This document shows positions 6,851-14,160 of a stretch of 34,036 bases of DNA, piece by piece. Made by a program: the position numbers and the translations under genes. Positions within the stretch are counted from its first letter, which is position 1. Each line of letters opens with the position of its first letter. This stretch comes from Chloroflexota bacterium (GTDB taxonomy: Bacteria > Chloroflexota > Dehalococcoidia > Lucifugimonadales > Australimonadaceae), in assembly GCA_009838965.1 (NCBI GenBank), contig VXQP01000045.1, forward strand, positions 1 through 34,036, written 5' to 3'. The notes beneath the pieces were generated by a model that made no database searches, had not been told where the DNA came from, and saw only the letters and a list, made by a program, of their open reading frames with translations.

Positions 6851-7771
6851 TTACGGCAACCGTACCCGCCCGTTCTCACGGCGGATGAGCCCGTCGCGTT
6901 CGAGAGCGGCGAGGAGGTCGGAGAGCGAAACGGGGCAGGGCGCGCCGGAGGCAGCTTCGGAGTCGCTGAGGACTGCTTCGAGCGCGGACTCCTCGACTCC
7001 GGCGTCGGACTGCTCGCGCAGGTAGTCGACGATGCGCCCGCGGAAGTAGCGTGCCGAACCCTGGAATCTCGACTGTCGCGGCGCGTAAGGGATCGACGCC
7101 TCGGCAAGCGCGGGGTCGCCGCCGGACTGCAGGTGCGGCGCCGCGGCACAGAGCGCACGGAGCGGACAGAGCATGCAGCGCGGCTGGCGCGCCGTGCAGA
7201 GCGTCGCGCCGATGTCCATCAGCGCCTGGTGCCAGTCGGCAGTAGTGAGGGGGCTGTCCGGCTGTGGCAGCAACTCTTCGGCGAGCGGATGGAGCGTATC
7301 GCGCGCTGGAGCGTCGATGCCGTGGAAGACCCGGCTCAGCACCCGGTAGACGTTCGTGTCGAGCACCGCGACAGGCTCGCCGAACGCAAAAGAGGCGACG
7401 GCTGCGGCGGTGTAAGGGCCGATGCCGGGAAGCTTGCGGAGCTCGGCAGCCGTGCGCGGGAGTTCGCCCCCGTAATGCTCTGCCACCTCCTTCGCGAGCT
7501 TGTGCAGTCGCACGGCACGTCCGTTGTAGCCCATGCCGGCCCAGAGACGGATGACGTCGGCGGGTTGGGCATCGGCGAGTGCACGGATTGTGGGAAAGGC
7601 ATCGAGGAAAGCGCGGTACTTCGGGATGACGCGCTCCACCTGTGTCTGCTGGAGCATGACCTCCGACACGAGGATGGCGTACGGATCATCTACGCCCCGC
7701 CAGGGGAGGACGCGGGCGTTGCGCGCGTACCAGGCGGCAACAGCTTCGTGGAGGGCATGGGCGTCGACCAT
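6851..7771 (-). CDS. mutY: A/G-specific adenine DNA glycosylase MutY
   Basis: Removes adenine mispaired with 8-oxoguanine. With the start at ATG 7771 (MVDAHALHEA), residue numbering coincides with E. coli MutY: catalytic Glu37 in LVSEVMLQQTQ, HhH motif LPGIGPYTAAAV, catalytic Asp138 in VLDTNVYRVLSR, and the 4Fe-4S ligands Cys192, Cys199, Cys202 and Cys208 (C-x6-C-x2-C-x5-C). The protein is 306 residues, shorter than the roughly 350 of classic MutY. The last 75 residues (GSARYFRGRIVDYLRE to LERDGLIRRENGRVRLP) look like a small winged-helix-type domain instead of the NUDIX-like 8-oxoG reader, a layout I recall from actinobacterial homologs. The start follows the tlpA-like stop by 4 bp, with no separate ribosome site, implying coupling. 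The open frame reaching 7900 is an out-of-family N-terminal extension. Confidence 0.94.
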   Translation of the reverse strand: MVDAHALHEAVAAWYARNARVLPWRGVDDPYAILVSEVMLQQTQVERVIPKYRAFLDAFPTIRALADAQPADVIRLWAGMGYNGRAVRLHKLAKEVAEHYGGELPRTAAELRKLPGIGPYTAAAVASFAFGEPVAVLDTNVYRVLSRVFHGIDAPARDTLHPLAEELLPQPDSPLTTADWHQALMDIGATLCTARQPRCMLCPLRALCAAAPHLQSGGDPALAEASIPYAPRQSRFQGSARYFRGRIVDYLREQSDAGVEESALEAVLSDSEAASGAPCPVSLSDLLAALERDGLIRRENGRVRLP

Positions 7772-7775
7772 CGTG

Positions 7776-8399
7776 CTACAGAGCCGTGAGCAGATCGTCG
7801 AGGATACCGCGCAGCTCCTCAGCGGAGACGGGGCCGATGAGCTTGCGGACGATGCGCCCCTCAGCGTCGAGGAAGAACTTCTCGGGGACGCCGCGCACAC
7901 CGTAAGAGACGGCCATCGTGCCGCGCGGATCGAGAATGTTGAGGTAGGTCACGTCGTAGCGCTCGATGTGTTCCTCGGCATCAGCGGGGCGGTCCCAGAC
8001 GGCGATGCCCACGAACTCGACGTCCGCTGAGTCATACTCGCGGTATACCTGTGCGAGGTCGGCGGCCTCGATGCGGCAGGCGACGCACCACGACGACCAG
8101 AAGTCGACCATCACGACGCGCCCGCGCAGATCGTCCAGGTCCACGCGTTCCCTGGAGACGAGGTCGTACCCGCCGAACCAGGGCGCCAGGCGCACGAGGA
8201 CCTGTGACTCGCTCGACTCTTCGTGCACCAGCACGCCGCCGGGGTTATCGTCGGAGCGGAACTGGCCCCAGAAGAGCAGGGCGATGATCGCGAGCACGGG
8301 CGTCATGCTCAGCAGGAAGAAGAGGAGGCGTCTCCTCCCGGAGGCAGGCGCAGCGCTGGAAGATGGGTCGGTCTGGGGCGTTTCGTCGGGGAGTGTCAT
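7776..8399 (-). CDS. Membrane-anchored TlpA/ResA-type thioredoxin
   Basis: Extracytoplasmic thiol-disulfide oxidoreductase of 207 residues. A short cytoplasmic N-terminus (Pro/Ser-rich, then RRR) leads into one membrane helix (LLFFLLSMTPVLAIIALLFW, about 25-44), so the redoxin domain is outside the cytoplasm. The active site is WCVAC (Cys105, Cys108) after VVMVDFWSS. The expected cis-proline region is GVRGVPEKFFLD, close to the common GVxGxPTxFxID. TlpA/ResA proteins reduce cytochrome c maturation partners or other exported thiols; the client here is unknown. It lies between the NHL surface protein gene (32 bp upstream) and mutY (4 bp downstream) on the same strand, so the three may be co-transcribed. 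Confidence 0.88.
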   Translation of the reverse strand: MTLPDETPQTDPSSSAAPASGRRRLLFFLLSMTPVLAIIALLFWGQFRSDDNPGGVLVHEESSESQVLVRLAPWFGGYDLVSRERVDLDDLRGRVVMVDFWSSWCVACRIEAADLAQVYREYDSADVEFVGIAVWDRPADAEEHIERYDVTYLNILDPRGTMAVSYGVRGVPEKFFLDAEGRIVRKLIGPVSAEELRGILDDLLTAL

Positions 8400-8431
8400 G
8401 GCGCGGTCGAGGTTAAGGGTAGCATCCCGTG

Positions 8432-11400
8432 CTACCGGCGGCGTCTGACGAACAGGCCCGCGACGACCACGAGGGCCACCACACCTGCCGCTAGCACCGC
8501 AATGAGCAGAATGGGAGCAGGGTTGTCCCCGTCTCTCGACTGATCAGGTGGTGAGACGGTGGCAACCGGCTCCGGAGTGGGTGAGGGCAGGGGTGTGGGA
8601 GTCGGCGGGACCGGTGTCGGCGTTGGCGCCGGTGTCTCCGTGGGAGTGGGTGTCAGTGTGGGTGTTGGCGCAGGCATGGGAGTGTCAGCAGGAGTGGGCG
8701 ACGGCGCCGGGGTGGACGTAGCGGTCGGCTCCGGCGTGGGCGTCGGAGTGGGCGGCGCAGGCGTTGGGGTCGGCCTCGGCATCGGAGTTGCGGTAGGCGG
8801 CGGGACCGGAGTGGGTGTGGGCGCGGGCAGGGCGACGCCGCACGCAGCGACGTTCTCGGCCAGTACGAACGCCGGAGACCAGTTGGAGAGCGGCTCACCA
8901 CTGGCGCGCACGACCCTGACGGTCAGCTGCACCCGCTCATCATCGCCCCAGAGCGACTGGCCGAGGCTGCTCATATCGATGGTGAAGCGGTCCCCGGCCA
9001 TGCGGAGCCTGGGGTCGGATAGAGATACCTCGTAGACGTAGGCTGCGGTCAGCTTTCGGAACTCCAGCTGGAGGGTCCCATCGGCTGAAAGCCCCAGGAC
9101 ATGCAGGGACACTCGCCGCTCGTAGGTATTCGATGAACTCCGCACGGCACAGAAGGGCGGTTCTGGGTCGACTGACTGGATAGTCACGGGGTATTCGGGC
9201 AGGGGCGCGGGCTGCGGGGATGTGCTGCCGCCCGGGGGTGTCGGGTTCCCGAACGGGTTGCGATAGACCAGCACCCTCCCGCGGTTGATGTCCGCCATGT
9301 ACAGGTTGTCGTTGTCGTCGAATGTGGCGGAGTACGCCATCGACCAGAGATCGCGGAGATATGCGTCCGGCCGCGTTCCCGGACCAAGCGGGTTTTCGTA
9401 GACGCCTGCAAACCTCCCGCCCCTGTACATGTTGTATCCAACCACCATCCTGTTCGTGCTGTCGAAGGCGGGCTCCCACGTCGACGCCAGAAGAGGCCCC
9501 CACCAACTGTTGTCGATAACCGGGCGGGGTTCGTAATCGCTCACCACCAGATTCTGGCCGCCTCCATGTTCTTCGAACACCTTGGTTGCGCGGACGGCGT
9601 ATAGCGTCGTGGAGTTGTCGAGCGGGAGCCGCTCCGCCGGGAAGACCAGCAGCCGGTGATTGCCATCGAATTCGAGGGCATGGTCGGAGACGTACAGATT
9701 CCCGGACCAGTCGAGCGACAGGGCGCCGGGGAAGCAGAGCATGTCCATGGTGACGTTCTGGAAGACGCTCCGATCGGACGCTTGGTGCGCTCCCAGATCG
9801 GCCCGCCGGTTGCACCGTGTGCCGGTCGCATCGACCTGCCCCAGTATGACGTCGACGACCGGGTCGGACAGGGGGTCGCGTATCCGCAGCACGCGATGGT
9901 TGTCCGTATCGCTGAGCCAGAGGAACCTTCCTCCATCCGACGGGGCCAGGCCGAAGACGCGCCCGCCGGTCTGTACCCGGTTGCTGCTTCCAAGGACGGG
10001 ATAGGATTCGCTGTCAGTCCACAGCGTCGCTATGGGAGCGGAAGACTCATCCAGCGGAAGCTGGTAGACGTCGATGAAATGCCGTCCCTCCCAACTCAAG
10101 CTCCACAGCCGGCCCACGTCGTCGGCCTTGACCCTTCCGCAGCAGTCGGCTCGCGGACGCCACTCCGCGTTGCCGACTGCGCCGTCCGCCTCCTGGCCGT
10201 TGCTGAGTTCGTCCAGGCCGTTCCAGTACAGCAGGCGCTGGAAGTCCGGAACAACCAGTTGGTCCGCATAAACAGCAACGCCTCTCGGAGTACGAAGACC
10301 TTTGAGGCCCTGGCTGTTGTACTCGCCAGGAGGGTAGAACAGGCGTTTGTCCGCTTGGAATGTCCGGGTCCGAAGGTCGCCTTGGCTGCCGATGGGGATG
10401 CGGAGCACGTCCTGGGGGCCTGCTGCCAGGGAGACCAGCATGTTGTCATGGGTGTCGAAGGCGATGCCCGTCGCGTCCCAGATCGAAGGCCATCCCGGCA
10501 CGCTGCCGAAACCGGGCCCGCTGCCTTCCTGCGGCTCGTACGACGGCTTTCCGATGAACGCGAGGAGTTCAGAACCACCCCAGTCCCAAAGCTCGACCAT
10601 GCCGTTGCGCTGGTCGTTGACCCAGAGTCCTCGGTCATGGGGGTCGACCTCGATGGACACAGGGTTGTTCAAGCGCGAACCGATGGTGGCGTCGGCTTCC
10701 ATGCCCGAGGTGAAAGGAGGGTGGAACACGAGCACCCTGTTGTTGTCCGTTTCCACAACATACAGCCGTCCCCGGTTATCGAACCTGAGCGCGGACGGTG
10801 TGTGGAACGAGCGCATCGAAGTTCCGGGGGCAGTACCTCGGAAGTCTTGCTGTCCCAGCACCAGGTCCGCACGCTTTGCGATCTCCCCGGAACCACTGGC
10901 CGGGAACCGCAGCACGCGGTTGTTGCCGCTGTCCGCCACCCACAGGTTGCCGTCGGCGTCCAGTTCCACCCCGGCGCCGTACAGACCATCCACGAACCGG
11001 TTGCTGTCCGCATGGAAGCAGAGCGTTTCGGCGGTTGCAGAGCCGAAATTGCCCCGGTTGCACATCATGCCGGAGAAGTTGCGCTGTCCCCAGACTTCAT
11101 CGGCGCGGGCATCGGACCCGAAAGGGTCGTCGTACCGCAGCACCCGATTGTTGTAGGAGTCCGGTACGTAAAGCGCACCGTCGCCGTCGATCGCCATGGA
11201 GGCCAAAGACTTGTGCTCGGTTGGACTTGCAGACACATCCGGTATGCCGCAGAGCGTGTCGGCGCTGGCCGGGGCCCTGTTCGGGAAGTTCTGCACGCCG
11301 CTGTCCCCGTTGCAGGCGCCATGGTCGGACGCAGCCGGTTGACCAATGACGATGTCAGCACTGCACGGGCTCTCACCTGCGTAGCACTTCGCGAGGTCGA

Positions 11401-11779
11401 TCCCGAGGATGCGGCTGTTGCCTGCGTCCCACACGTATGCGCGTCCCGGGGTAACGGAGCGGTCGATAGCGACGCCGCCGGGGTTGAACGTTTTGTAAGG
11501 CACGATCTCGCCAGGCCCGATCTGCGAGAAATCAGGCTTGCCGAGGATCACGTCCGCCCAGAGGTCACCGGCCTGACCGCGGACCGGTTGTCCCAAAGGA
11601 GCTTCGGTGACCGAGCGGGCGAGGGCAGGGACGTCGTGGACCGTTGTGCCTGTGCTGCGGGCGTGAGCCGGGTCTCGGGGGGATGGATCGATGGGGAGAT
11701 AGAAGGCGGAAACCGCGAACAGGGCTGCTACCGCCAGCGTTGTCAGGAGCACGGACAGCGGCCTGGTGACGCGGTTCAT
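8432..11779 (-). CDS. Large NHL-repeat beta-propeller surface protein with Pro/Thr stalk and C-terminal membrane anchor
   Basis: A 1115-residue exported protein. It has a signal peptide or anchor ([19 protein letters not shown], about 10-28), then about 800 residues with repeated NHL-type blades, recognisable by [56 protein letters not shown] and [14 protein letters not shown]. Between blades a second motif recurs, with GQ near its start and paired cysteines (for example [13 protein letters not shown] then [18 protein letters not shown] then MLCFP), which suggests conserved disulfides. A region near 870-985 with a Cys at each end looks like an Ig-type beta domain. A PTPTP stalk (about 982-1075), one membrane helix ([20 protein letters not shown]) and RRRR finish the chain. 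NHL propellers usually bind ligands or proteins and some are enzymes; no catalytic signature is recognised. No ribosome site precedes the ATG; TAGATT lies 6 bp before it. Confidence 0.88.
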   Translation of the reverse strand: MNRVTRPLSVLLTTLAVAALFAVSAFYLPIDPSPRDPAHARSTGTTVHDVPALARSVTEAPLGQPVRGQAGDLWADVILGKPDFSQIGPGEIVPYKTFNPGGVAIDRSVTPGRAYVWDAGNSRILGIDLAKCYAGESPCSADIVIGQPAASDHGACNGDSGVQNFPNRAPASADTLCGIPDVSASPTEHKSLASMAIDGDGALYVPDSYNNRVLRYDDPFGSDARADEVWGQRNFSGMMCNRGNFGSATAETLCFHADSNRFVDGLYGAGVELDADGNLWVADSGNNRVLRFPASGSGEIAKRADLVLGQQDFRGTAPGTSMRSFHTPSALRFDNRGRLYVVETDNNRVLVFHPPFTSGMEADATIGSRLNNPVSIEVDPHDRGLWVNDQRNGMVELWDWGGSELLAFIGKPSYEPQEGSGPGFGSVPGWPSIWDATGIAFDTHDNMLVSLAAGPQDVLRIPIGSQGDLRTRTFQADKRLFYPPGEYNSQGLKGLRTPRGVAVYADQLVVPDFQRLLYWNGLDELSNGQEADGAVGNAEWRPRADCCGRVKADDVGRLWSLSWEGRHFIDVYQLPLDESSAPIATLWTDSESYPVLGSSNRVQTGGRVFGLAPSDGGRFLWLSDTDNHRVLRIRDPLSDPVVDVILGQVDATGTRCNRRADLGAHQASDRSVFQNVTMDMLCFPGALSLDWSGNLYVSDHALEFDGNHRLLVFPAERLPLDNSTTLYAVRATKVFEEHGGGQNLVVSDYEPRPVIDNSWWGPLLASTWEPAFDSTNRMVVGYNMYRGGRFAGVYENPLGPGTRPDAYLRDLWSMAYSATFDDNDNLYMADINRGRVLVYRNPFGNPTPPGGSTSPQPAPLPEYPVTIQSVDPEPPFCAVRSSSNTYERRVSLHVLGLSADGTLQLEFRKLTAAYVYEVSLSDPRLRMAGDRFTIDMSSLGQSLWGDDERVQLTVRVVRASGEPLSNWSPAFVLAENVAACGVALPAPTPTPVPPPTATPMPRPTPTPAPPTPTPTPEPTATSTPAPSPTPADTPMPAPTPTLTPTPTETPAPTPTPVPPTPTPLPSPTPEPVATVSPPDQSRDGDNPAPILLIAVLAAGVVALVVVAGLFVRRRR
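8545..8835 (-). repeat. Pro/Thr-rich stalk coding region
   Basis: About 95 codons of alternating PTPTP, PAPTPTP and PEPTATP units between the last folded domain and the C-terminal membrane helix of the NHL protein. The plus-strand shadow reads as Gly/Val repeats (GVGVG) and should not be taken as a gene. The DNA repeat is irregular in period. Confidence 0.85.
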
Positions 11780-11785
11780 GTGGCT

Positions 11786-11791
11786 AATCTA
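11786..11791 (-). promoter_or_regulatory. Possible -10 element of a leaderless promoter for the NHL protein gene
   Basis: TAGATT on the minus strand ends six bases before ATG 11779. With the usual 6-7 bp to the transcription start, the mRNA would begin at or next to the start codon. No Shine-Dalgarno is present. No clear -35 is seen. The geometry is the same as before birA. Confidence 0.4.
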
Positions 11792-11857
11792 GCATAGCTG
11801 GAGAGAGCCATCCGCCCAGCATCCTCTCTCCCGGACAGCGCCTCTGACTCCCGCCGA

Positions 11858-11863
11858 TAGAAT
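11858..11863 (+). promoter_or_regulatory. Possible -10 element for the VOC-family gene
   Basis: TAGAAT lies about 31 bp before ATG 11895, leaving room for a short leader that carries the AAGGAG ribosome site. No convincing -35 is present. Confidence 0.35.
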
Positions 11864-11894
11864 CCCGTCGTATCTCAGCCCCAAGGAGAATCTC

Positions 11895-12374
11895 ATGCAG
11901 AAGATCACGCCGTGCCTGTGGTTCGACGACAAAGCCGAGGAAGCTGTCAATCTCTACACCTCGGTGTTCGAGAACTCCGAGATCACGTCAGTGAGCCGCT
12001 TCGGCGAGGCGGACGCCGCGATATCGGGACAACCGGAGGGTTCTGTCCAGCTCATGACATTCACGCTGGAAGGGCAGGAGTTCACTGCGCTGAACGGAGG
12101 GCCGATCTACCAGTTCTCTCCGGCGATCTCATTGCAGGTGACGTGCAGGACGCAGGATGAGATCGACACGGTGTGGGGGGCGCTGAGCGAGGGTGGGGAG
12201 GAGGAGATGTGCGGCTGGCTGCGCGACCGGTTCGGAGTGTCGTGGCAGGTGATGCCGGAGTCGCTGGGAGATCTGCTGGGCGTACCTGAGCCTGCGCGGA
12301 CGCGCGTCTGGGAGCGGATGCTGCAGATGCGGAAGATCGACATCGCAGTGCTGCGGGAGGCCGCCGAGGGCTGA
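11895..12374 (+). CDS. VOC-superfamily (PhnB/3-demethylubiquinone methyltransferase-like) protein
   Basis: A 159-residue protein of the glyoxalase/VOC fold. It opens with MQKITPCLWFDDKAEEAVNLYTSVFENSEI, the standard start of the PhnB-like family, and later shows FTLEGQEFTALNGGP and CGWLRDRFGVSWQVMPESLGDLL. Many members are annotated as 3-demethylubiquinone-9 3-methyltransferase, but that name is not experimentally secure, and the metal-ligand pattern of true glyoxalases is incomplete. The enzymatic role is therefore unassigned. An AAGGAG ribosome site lies 6 bp before the ATG (11883-11888). It stands alone: the next gene is convergent, and the hairpin at 12396-12421 lies just past its stop. 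Confidence 0.88.
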   Translation: MQKITPCLWFDDKAEEAVNLYTSVFENSEITSVSRFGEADAAISGQPEGSVQLMTFTLEGQEFTALNGGPIYQFSPAISLQVTCRTQDEIDTVWGALSEGGEEEMCGWLRDRFGVSWQVMPESLGDLLGVPEPARTRVWERMLQMRKIDIAVLREAAEG

Positions 12375-12395
12375 CCCCCCGGCACAAAAAGAGAC

Positions 12396-12421
12396 AGGCA
12401 GGGGTAATGACACCCCTGCCT
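12396..12421 (-). terminator. Intrinsic terminator of the 69-aa gene
   Basis: AGGCAGGGGT (12396-12405) pairs perfectly with ACCCCTGCCT (12412-12421) around a six-base loop. On the minus strand the stem is followed by GTCTCTTTTTG, a U-rich tail. The same hairpin may also help end the plus-strand VOC transcript, though no T-run follows on that strand. Confidence 0.85.
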
Positions 12422-12449
12422 GAGTTGCAGTCCTGCCGGTCGGCGCAGC

Positions 12450-12659
12450 CTACTGGTCTGCGCCGGAAAGCTCGTGGGCGACGATAGACGCCTCACCGAG
12501 AGTCATGACCGTCTCGGTGGTGCTGCCGCAGACGACCTCGTAGCTGGAGGACATGACGCCGGATGTGGCCGACGTCGTGCTGCCGCCCTCGGATACCTCG
12601 TAGACTTCTGCGCGGCCCTTGGGGCCTTCGATAACCGTGATGAGTTCTCTGTCCGCCAT
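12450..12659 (-). CDS. Small 69-residue Ser/Thr-rich protein of unknown function
   Basis: I do not recognise the family. The start is supported by a strong ribosome site (GGGGAGGGAA just before ATG 12659). The gene is an isolated unit, with an intrinsic terminator directly after it (12396-12421) and the terminator of the upstream amidohydrolase gene just before it (12722-12760). The chain MADRELITVIEGPKGRAEVYEV looks like a beta hairpin, followed by a Ser/Thr/Gly-rich middle with one Cys (YEVVCGSTTET) and an acidic end. It has no signal peptide or membrane segment, so it is probably cytosolic. The compact own-promoter, own-terminator layout suggests a separately regulated small protein. Confidence 0.65.
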   Translation of the reverse strand: MADRELITVIEGPKGRAEVYEVSEGGSTTSATSGVMSSSYEVVCGSTTETVMTLGEASIVAHELSGADQ

Positions 12660-12721
12660 CGGTGTTCCCTCCCCGGATGTCTGCGGTTACGGCGTGTGTG
12701 TGACGCGCGAGGTCAAAAATA

Positions 12722-12760
12722 TACCACGAGCGCCCGCTGTTCAAGCGGGCGCTCGTGGTA
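12722..12760 (-). terminator. Strong intrinsic terminator of the LigJ-like gene
   Basis: A perfect 17-bp stem (12722-12738 with 12744-12760) with a five-base GTTCA loop. On the minus strand it is followed by TATTTTTGACC, a U-rich tail. It lies 18 bp after the stop of the gene at 12779-13858. The TTGACC overlapping the T-run resembles a -35 box for the 69-aa gene, but no good -10 is seen at the right distance. Confidence 0.93.
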
Positions 12761-12778
12761 GCTGAGGGGCAACGGGGG

Positions 12779-13858
12779 TTAGAAGTTGGCCCGGCTGAAG
12801 AGGCGGCGGATGTTGCCTTCCATGATGTTGTACTTGTCCTCGTCGGTCAGCCAGTCGATCTGGTTGAGGATGACAGGCGCGATGTCGTCGGTCTCCCAGC
12901 CTTCGAGGTCGCCTGCAGGCACCTTCTTACCCTTCTCCCACTTGTAGGCGGGATGGACGGATGAGCCGCTGCCGGGGTTCTCCGTGCCGAACACCACACG
13001 GTCGGGTCCGCAGATCTGGAGGCAGTAGTCCAGCGACTCCTTCGTGTAGAGAGCGCTGTCGTAGTACATCTTCCGCATGCTGGTGTCGAAGTCTTCCAGG
13101 TCGGGGTTGTTCTTCATGGCGTTGTAGCGGTTGACGCGCCAGCGACCGATCTGGTAGGGGACGGAGCCGCCGCCGTGGCCGACGATGATCTTGAGGTTCG
13201 GGAACGTCTCGAAGACCTTGCTCGACGGCCGGGCGAGGTTCAGGACGGCCTGGGACTCGGTGGTGATGAAGTGCTGGCTGTAGTGCTCGCGCGGGTCCTT
13301 GGACGAAGCGGAGTGGATGAGTCCGGGTACGTCCAGTTTCTCCATCGCCTCGTACAGCGGGAACCAGTACTCGTGGTCCAGCGGCGGTGCGTAGTACGGG
13401 TCGGCGGGGTTGCCCTGTCCCTCCTCGGGGTCGGGGTTGATGAGGCAGCCGATGAAGCCGAGCTCGTTGACGCAGCGTTCGAGTTCGGGGATGACGTGCG
13501 AGGCGTCTTTCGCGCCCGTGACGTGCGGGAGGCCGCAGATGCCCCCGAAGCGGTCCGGGTGGGCCTTCACCTGGGTCGCGATGACATCGTTGTTCATCTC
13601 GTTCCACCAGCGGACGATGCTCTCAGGCTTCTCGGAATGCATCAGCTGGAAGGGACGGGGGGAGAGTATCTGGACGTCGGTCTTCACCTTGTCCAGTATC
13701 TTGATGTTGTTCTGGGCGAACTGCTCGATGCGGTCCTCGGAGATGGGACTCTTGCCGTGGTAGCCGCGTCCCGACAAGAGCGACGCCTTCGCCGCGTACA
13801 ACTCGGGCGGGGCCACGGTGTGGCCGTGCATGTCTATGATCTTCTGTCCATTGAGCAT
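12779..13858 (-). CDS. Amidohydrolase-2 family protein, LigJ-like (4-oxalomesaconate hydratase type)
   Basis: A 359-residue TIM-barrel metal enzyme. The N-terminal strand carries IIDMHGH (His11, His13 metal ligands); later come a central His in GLIHSASS, a second cluster VGHGGGSVPYQIGRWR and the last-strand acid as FGTENPG, Glu in place of the usual Asp. These details, together with ILSPRPFQLMH and the length, resemble LigJ-type 4-oxalomesaconate hydratases of the protocatechuate/gallate meta-cleavage route more than ACMSD decarboxylases. The resemblance is from memory, so substrate and reaction are inferred. A GAGGAGGAG ribosome site precedes the ATG. It is divergent from the extradiol dioxygenase gene at 14161, whose product could be upstream in the same pathway, and it ends in a strong terminator. 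Confidence 0.85.
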   Translation of the reverse strand: MLNGQKIIDMHGHTVAPPELYAAKASLLSGRGYHGKSPISEDRIEQFAQNNIKILDKVKTDVQILSPRPFQLMHSEKPESIVRWWNEMNNDVIATQVKAHPDRFGGICGLPHVTGAKDASHVIPELERCVNELGFIGCLINPDPEEGQGNPADPYYAPPLDHEYWFPLYEAMEKLDVPGLIHSASSKDPREHYSQHFITTESQAVLNLARPSSKVFETFPNLKIIVGHGGGSVPYQIGRWRVNRYNAMKNNPDLEDFDTSMRKMYYDSALYTKESLDYCLQICGPDRVVFGTENPGSGSSVHPAYKWEKGKKVPAGDLEGWETDDIAPVILNQIDWLTDEDKYNIMEGNIRRLFSRANF

Positions 13859-14160
13859 CTCTCCTCCTCGTGTTCCCGGCTCGTGGCCTGGTTGGGGTTA
13901 GGGCGGCGAGCATACATACGACAGCGCCGCAACAATACGCCTGACACTGCGGCGCTTGTACATTGGCCGGGCGGGGGATGTCAAGCGCGGAAACGTTATC
14001 GAGACACGCTGCCAACAGCAACTGATACGCCGCTGACGGCAAGTGATACTGGATAGCGCGCGCCGTTTGCGGTGCGTGGTAGACTAGGCGCAGATCCAGA
14101 CCGAACAACGTTTTCCGGCGGGCGTCCGCGTCCGCAACATTTGCACAACGGAGGTCAACG
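13859..14160. promoter_or_regulatory. 302-bp divergent control region of the LigJ-like and LigB-like genes
   Basis: No coding sequence is apparent. An inverted repeat AGCGCCGCA (13923-13931) / TGCGGCGCT (13948-13956) lies 65 bp upstream of the minus-strand start. A direct repeat CAACTGATAC (14019-14028) / CAAGTGATAC (14040-14049) is spaced exactly 21 bp, two helical turns. A possible -10 TAGACT is at 14080-14085. These are candidate operator sites for a shared regulator; no regulator gene is adjacent. Confidence 0.45.

Noticed and set aside
8545..8835. CRISPR array or tandem repeat
   Set aside because: Repetition is irregular and explained by PT-rich codons; no constant repeat with unique spacers exists anywhere in the window.
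8559..9035. Gly/Val-repeat protein on the plus strand
   Set aside because: Reverse complement of the Pro/Thr stalk codons; no independent ribosome site or homology.
9656..11797. 713-codon plus-strand open frame opposite the NHL gene
   Set aside because: Antisense shadow; the minus strand has clear NHL blades, signal peptide and stalk, and the plus frame has no recognisable domain.
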